Of a stretch of DNA of 64,000 bases, positions 59,071 through 64,000 are shown one piece after another. The translations under genes and the position numbers were made by a program. Below the pieces are notes generated by a model. It worked only from the letters and a program-made list of their open reading frames with translations. It was not told where the DNA came from and made no database searches. This DNA is from Corylus avellana (taxonomy: Eukaryota > Streptophyta > Magnoliopsida > Fagales > Betulaceae): contig NC_081541.1 in NCBI RefSeq assembly GCF_901000735.1, positions 5,511,021 through 5,575,020 on the forward strand. The letters are read 5' to 3'. Within the stretch, counting starts at the first letter, position 1; every line of letters starts with the position of its first letter.

Positions 59071-61950
59071 GAAACTGAAACACGTGAATAAGCATGGCTA
59101 CCCCATAATTTAGAAAGAGGAATTAATAATGTGGAAAATGTTGAACGACATGGCAGTTTGGGTTAAGAAAATGAGCAAGCCTACCCTAGAACTGGGCTAG
59201 CAGGTAGCAATTGAAAACTGAAAAAAAGGACGTGTATGTGTCCTGTTGGGCAAGCAGTCCAAACTTGAAAAGAAAAAGTGCGGCCAGTGGTCTAGAAAAT
59301 GTCCATATCATTCCCAACACCGGGTTCCACCGGAGGGAACACTCACCTAACTATTTATTTGTTTCATTTTATTGCTCCATTTATTAATTCATCAAAACCC
59401 TTTCTACCTCTATATTAATGTTTGCACCCACACCCACCACCTTATCACTCTAACAAAACCAACGTAATCTTAACTATTTTGTTTCAGGTTCCTGAAAAGT
59501 TATACTTTCCTGTATTCTATTATCCCATTTTATAATAACAACAGTGAAAATTTTGCCTTCATTTTTTTATTTTTTTAAATTAAAGCTCCGCTTTGTTTTG
59601 ATGTAAAATATTTTTATGTTAGTGTTCAGCTCGTAAGAAAAATAGTAATGACAACGGCAACGGTGACGGTATGCTGCGTCCAGCGAACTCCAACAAACTC
59701 GGGCACTGACTTTCAGGAAAATCCAGTTGTTAAAACACTATTTATTTCAAAAGTTTAAACTGATAGGAATAAGTAAATCTAATAATTTAATCAATACTTT
59801 AACATTCTCCCTCATGTATGAACTCAAACTTCATTTGAATAAGTGAGGCCAATAAGTAGAAGAAGAAGGAGCAAATTGATAAATGAATGATTGATGGAGA
59901 CGCCAAAGCTCTTATTACTATTGTTCTTGTTTTTCTCTTTGGGGATCAGGATGAAGGCAGCTTAAGGTCACCACTCACCACTCTGCACTACTTTGATGCT
60001 TGATGTGCACCTACTACACGTGTGAGTGACAGTCTAGTCACAATTTTCTCCATTGTGATGATCGAAATGAAATTGGATATAAAGGGTCAATTATTATAAA
60101 TGACTTTTTTTTTTTTTTGTTTTGTGTGAATAATATTTTTTTATTAAATTGGGTTAAAGAAATTTATCATAATTTAATAAAATAATAGTATTTAGTAGAT
60201 AATTATACAATTTTCAATCATGGAATATAATATTTTTTCAGATATTTAGAAAAAAAAATATGTTATTAGTGAGCCCCTTCTAGTTGCATTTCACTGGAAT
60301 CATATCTTTATTTCCATTTTTTCGAGTAAAGTAGTTCAAATCGACATGATAGAAAAATTGAATAAGTGCTAAACCCGTGCCCAAAAATTAGTGGCGCATT
60401 AGCATAGACGTTATCCAATTGGACTGGACTGGGCTGGGCCAATATAGTCACGTCTAGCCCGTTGGGTTGGCCTTCCTTCTCATATTTTTCAATTGTACAG
60501 ATATGCTCAACAGAAGCACAAATTCTAATACATTTTCAAAGCCAGATATGTTTGAGTTCTAGTTTGGTTGGAATAATCGAAATCTGACAAGAACTGGTTT
60601 TTAACTTTTGCTTAAATCACGTCAAACATTTGTAGCCAAGCAAAGCCTCGAGACTGAAACCAAACAGTGCTTTGCAAATTGCAATGATAGCGTAGACCAC
60701 AAGAAATGTCACGTTTGAGGTCTCCCAGGTCGAACGCAGAAAACCCCACCTCAACCCCCACACAATAAATTGATCAAAGGAAGGCGCCACGATTTTAGGC
60801 TAATTAAGATTTGACAACTCCTTTGCTGGCGGGATCATTGGTGGTGGTTGAACCAAATCTTGTGGGGTCCAAAAATCAACCCTCCCAAATGGGTGCCTTT
60901 AAATTACATGTGGGACGACGTGTCGTTGCCAGCTCTTACTGAAACATCTTGGAGACATGAGATAACAACCATTGAGGGAGGAGGCAGTGTCATTGACTTG
61001 TTGGTATCCCCTGAGAATGTTACAAAAATGAGATGTCGTTTCATGTCTGGGGGTACCCTATAGCAGAAGCAAAATCCTGTGAAGAAAAATGGACTGCCCT
61101 GTAGCACAAGCAACCTACCGTGAATGAGAGAACCTTTGGGGGACCTTTGTACTTTGTGAGAGGTGCGACGGGTTGCTCAACATACATAGATTGCCAAGAA
61201 TAAAAGGGAATGACTAATTTTAAGAGTTAATACAAATTCAACTTGCAAGTATTGGGTCATGATTGACACGACCAGTAAATCAAATGCAAACTTAGAGGAT
61301 TAAGATTGATGTGTCTGACTCGTTTAATTAAAAAAGTTAAATTATGATTGACTTAAAACATCTATATTGAGCTCTTCAAATAAAAGTTAAATTTGAAGAG
61401 AAAAACTCACTTTTTTAAATTTGAAAAGTCACTTTTAAAATGAACAAAATATTAAACTCTCAATATATTTCTCTATTTTAGTTAAATATTATTATTATTA
61501 TTTTAATTCTTTTTTTGTTCTTGGTAGATGTGAGAGAGAAGGAAAATGAATATATAAGATTAAAAAACTAAATAATTTTCACTTTTTAGCGCTTGGTATT
61601 TGGAGAGTCTTGTTAATCAAAGTTAAATTTGAAATAAAGTAGACAGCTTGTTAAATGATTATTTTTGTGAGTTTTTTTTTTCTTCAAATTTTTAAAGAAA
61701 AGCCAAATTTAAAGAACTTAATGAGGATGCTCTAATATACCTTCATATTCACGCTTCAATGCGACTATAACTTGAAATGCAACATTAGAGCAAGAATTTT
61801 TTTTATAGGAACTAAGAGCCTAAAATTGATAGATATGATTTTGAAAAAATCAAATCCAAAAACTTTAGAAAGTGGGTAGATCCGGGATTGAGAATGGCGG
61901 TGGAGGTTTGAAACTAGACGACTTGTGGTGTAGGAGCCGCTGATAGTGCA

Positions 61951-62104
61951 TATAAACAGAGCTAAGGCTTCAAAAGAGGCGGAAAAAGTCGCCAAAGAAA
62001 CGAATAGTGACTCAATTAAAGAGGTAGATAAAACCTCTAAAAATGTGGATAAGACCTCGGAAGAGGTAGGAATGTTGATAGGACCTCCAAAGATTTTGAT
62101 TTGA
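61951..62104 (+). pseudogene. Possible LEA-like fragment
   Basis: Plus-strand text from about 61952 reads AKASKEAEKVAKETNSDS, then IKEVDKTSKNVDKTSEEVG, ending in a stop at 62101-62103. The Lys/Glu/Thr-rich quasi-repeat resembles group 3 LEA proteins. Upstream the frame is broken and there is no start. This could be chance from an imperfect DNA repeat. Confidence 0.25.
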
Positions 62105-62805
62105 AGATTGGAAAGGCAAGAAGATGAAGAAGCTGTATTAGGGAGTTGGTATGGCAGGTTAAAGTGTCCCATGATAATGTTTCGACATAACTAAGATCTA
62201 TGGGACACGACGAAGTAGCATGGATAAAATGATGGAGGAGAGGAAGAGGATGAAGACTTGCCAGTTCGGGGTGGCTGGCCAACTGACTGCCACCATTTTT
62301 TTTTCTTTCCTCTCTATTTTGATTTTTTAAAATTTGTACTTTTTTCAAACCTATGAAGTATTTTGTCTTACTAAAAAAAATAAAATCCTTTGTCTTGTTG
62401 TTGAATACTGTCAACATTAATTTCAAAAGTTTAGAGAAGACATTATCCCAATTAAAAATTTGAAAGAAATATTGTTAATTGAATAATAATTTTAGGGTGA
62501 AATGTGGACTCTCCGCTAAATTTTATATTAAAAAAAAAAAAAAAACCAAAAATTAACTACTTTTGATAATATACATACATATATATACATATGTTGTACA
62601 GATCCAAAAGAATTGTCAGCCACGTAATATATATATTATCATTCAAAAAATACTAGTCAATCTGCAATTAAAACCCTCTAAAATCACTTATAAAACTTAG
62701 TCTCATATAATAAGAGATTAGCTAAAAATGAGCACATTTATAATCAACATAGTTTTTTTTTTCTGCTAAACTGGAGATAAACCGAACTTTTTTATGCATC
62801 CAAGC

Positions 62806-63579
62806 TCACACCACTCCTGATGGGAGACGCAAGTCCTCAATACGTACATCAAAATCGCTGCATTCAAAAGGGGAAACGTTTAAAATGTGCTTCCTAGGAA
62901 AGTGAAAAAATATAATTAGGAAGTTTGCAAAATCAAAGCATGTTACATACGTGGTCATGTAGCAGTAGCAATAATCTGCAAGAATGAAACCATTCACCAA
63001 TTCAAGAAGGACACCCATAAAAGCCCAACGCATATCATAGAAACCCAAATATCTATAATAACCTAGAAATGTCACCGATTGTCCTTGACTAAGCAATATC
63101 TGCATAAAAAAGAATCAAGTGATATCAATAGCTTGGAAAGAAACTGAGCCACCATTAATTACCAAATATAAAGAACCAAATCATATCTCATATATGTAAT
63201 CTACAGCGCGCACTTGTGTGAGCTCTGTTATCAAACCTCGATAATCAAATTTCCAAGGTATGATAATCTCTGAAATCCCAATAAACATATATATTGTGAT
63301 GTAAGTCGATTAACAATCTGAGAATTTAAAGAAAGGAAGATGAGAAAACAAATTGTCTAAAGGTCAGACGCCATAATATGTAATAAAAAACGATGCATAA
63401 AGTGCCATGGACGATGCACCATCAAGAATAAAACATACCTCTCTCTTACGCATTAGCTCTAGCTGAAGTAGCATCGAAATAGAATTAAGATAACAACAGA
63501 AGGCTATGGTAATCCCAATCCAGATATTATCTGATGTCACTAAATGAATTACTAATGATAGCAAAGCACAAGGTATCAC
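62806..63579 (-). pseudogene. ERD2-like (KDEL-receptor family) C-terminal exons, diverged
   Basis: Minus-strand exons are 63439-63579, possibly a short one ending near 63274, then 62951-63099 and 62806-62857. The first reads VIPCALLSLVIHLVTSDNIW, then IAFCCYLNSISMLLQLELM, matching the plant ERD2-like pattern LPCVALALFIHPSTSHN..WAFCVYLEAVSVLPQLRVM. The third has LELVNGFILADYCYCYM, like SEIVQTFILADFCYYYV. The last ends LRLPSGVV, the family C-terminus. The conserved FTAHYVFALGVARFLSCAHW region is missing or unrecognisable, so it is probably a pseudogene, or a fast-evolving gene. N-terminal exons would lie beyond the window. An intact member would be a multi-spanning Golgi/ER protein. Confidence 0.7.
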
Positions 63580-63639
63580 CTGCATCGAGGTAAAACCAAG
63601 ACACAAATTATATTAAGAAAAGATCAAGAGGAAAATTTC

Positions 63640-64000
63640 CGAAGTAAATTCTATAATCAATAAGGGTGGGCAAAATATCCGATTGTCGCCTTCCGACCAC
63701 CCACAGACTTCTGACGGGCAGTAGTTAAAAAAAAAAAAAAAATTGTTCTGATGTTGGTTCAATTTGATAGGCGGTAAAAATTTTATTTCGTGTGTCAGCC
63801 GAACCAAACCGACTTAAATCAACTTTGGCCCTCAATTTGTTTTGCACCACTTGTTTAGACCAAAAAGATGCCAAATAAATACTTGTTTAGCCCAACAAAA
63901 AAAAAAAAACATTTGAGCCCAAAAACAATCTATTTGGACCAATAAAAATAAGCTTAGCCCAATATAAAAACCCTAAGACAAACAAACTTATCCGAGTTAG
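63640..64000. other. Repeat-like flank at the window end
   Basis: Contains GGGTGGGCAAAATATCCG and a run of TTTAG(A/C)CC phrases (63850-63960). No coding sequence is seen, so an N-terminal part of the ERD2-like gene is not visible here. Confidence 0.4.

Larger units (their letters stand above)
56973..61950. other. Intergenic region, no gene seen
   Basis: It holds dispersed repeats (57845-58075, 58770-59070) and AT-rich DNA. A possible MITE lies at about 61370-61735 and ends GAGGATGCTCT. Frames at 57284 and 60848 have no recognised motif. Confidence 0.5.

Noticed and set aside
62037..62426. 129-residue minus-strand frame
   Set aside because: It overlaps an imperfect DNA repeat, is low-complexity and shows no domain.

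Overview
The window is nuclear DNA from a flowering plant, most likely a woody eudicot. Evidence: AT-rich intergenic DNA, spliced genes with GT-AG introns, TATAAATA promoters, tRNA-derived SINEs, LINE and LTR-retrotransposon debris, MITEs, and plant-type alkaline/neutral invertase and MORN-repeat PIP5K genes. A Fagales-like tree is only my impression from the repeat style. Five runs of N (four of 100 and one of 20 bases) are scaffold gaps, and several lie at duplicated sequence.

Positions 1-26.4 kb hold a tandem gene array. Its one complete gene is a cytosolic-type alkaline/neutral invertase (GH100) at 23020-26431 with four exons. A nearly identical copy at 16305-18406 keeps exons 1-2 and then runs into a gap followed by a short LTR retrotransposon. 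Five further small genes (1656, 4043, 6663, 13764, 20507) share with the invertase a TATA-box promoter, a pyrimidine-rich leader ending in CTCTCTCTAG just before the ATG, and a short acidic, serine-rich protein around a [12 protein letters not shown] block. The two at 1656 and 6663 also keep a recognisable piece of invertase intron 1. They look like 5' ends of invertase genes that lost their catalytic exons but kept open reading frames. The gene at 4043 is a chimera: its leader resembles the family, and its 3' part resembles the N-terminal exon junction of plant DXO1. The array appears to alternate A-type units (invertase or invertase 5' end) and B-type units (13764, 20507 and the chimera), joined by a shared spacer of about 0.9 kb.

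Positions 26.4-43 kb are mostly intergenic. They hold one small conserved-looking acidic protein gene (28190-28498), MITEs, a decayed Copia-like remnant and a diverged duplicated non-coding block.

Positions 43.1-50.8 kb hold a phosphatidylinositol 4-phosphate 5-kinase with eight MORN repeats (eight exons, 778 aa, 46379-50193). It is preceded by an almost base-identical partial copy (43424-46109) that stops at a gap. I think this partial copy is more likely an uncollapsed haplotype than a real duplication. Positions 50.2-62.8 kb are intergenic repeats. At 62806-63579 on the minus strand lie the diverged C-terminal exons of an ERD2-like (KDEL-receptor family) gene or pseudogene.

The functional core is sugar metabolism (sucrose hydrolysis in the cytosol) and phosphoinositide signalling (PIP2 synthesis). 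The most unusual feature is the set of invertase-derived leader genes.
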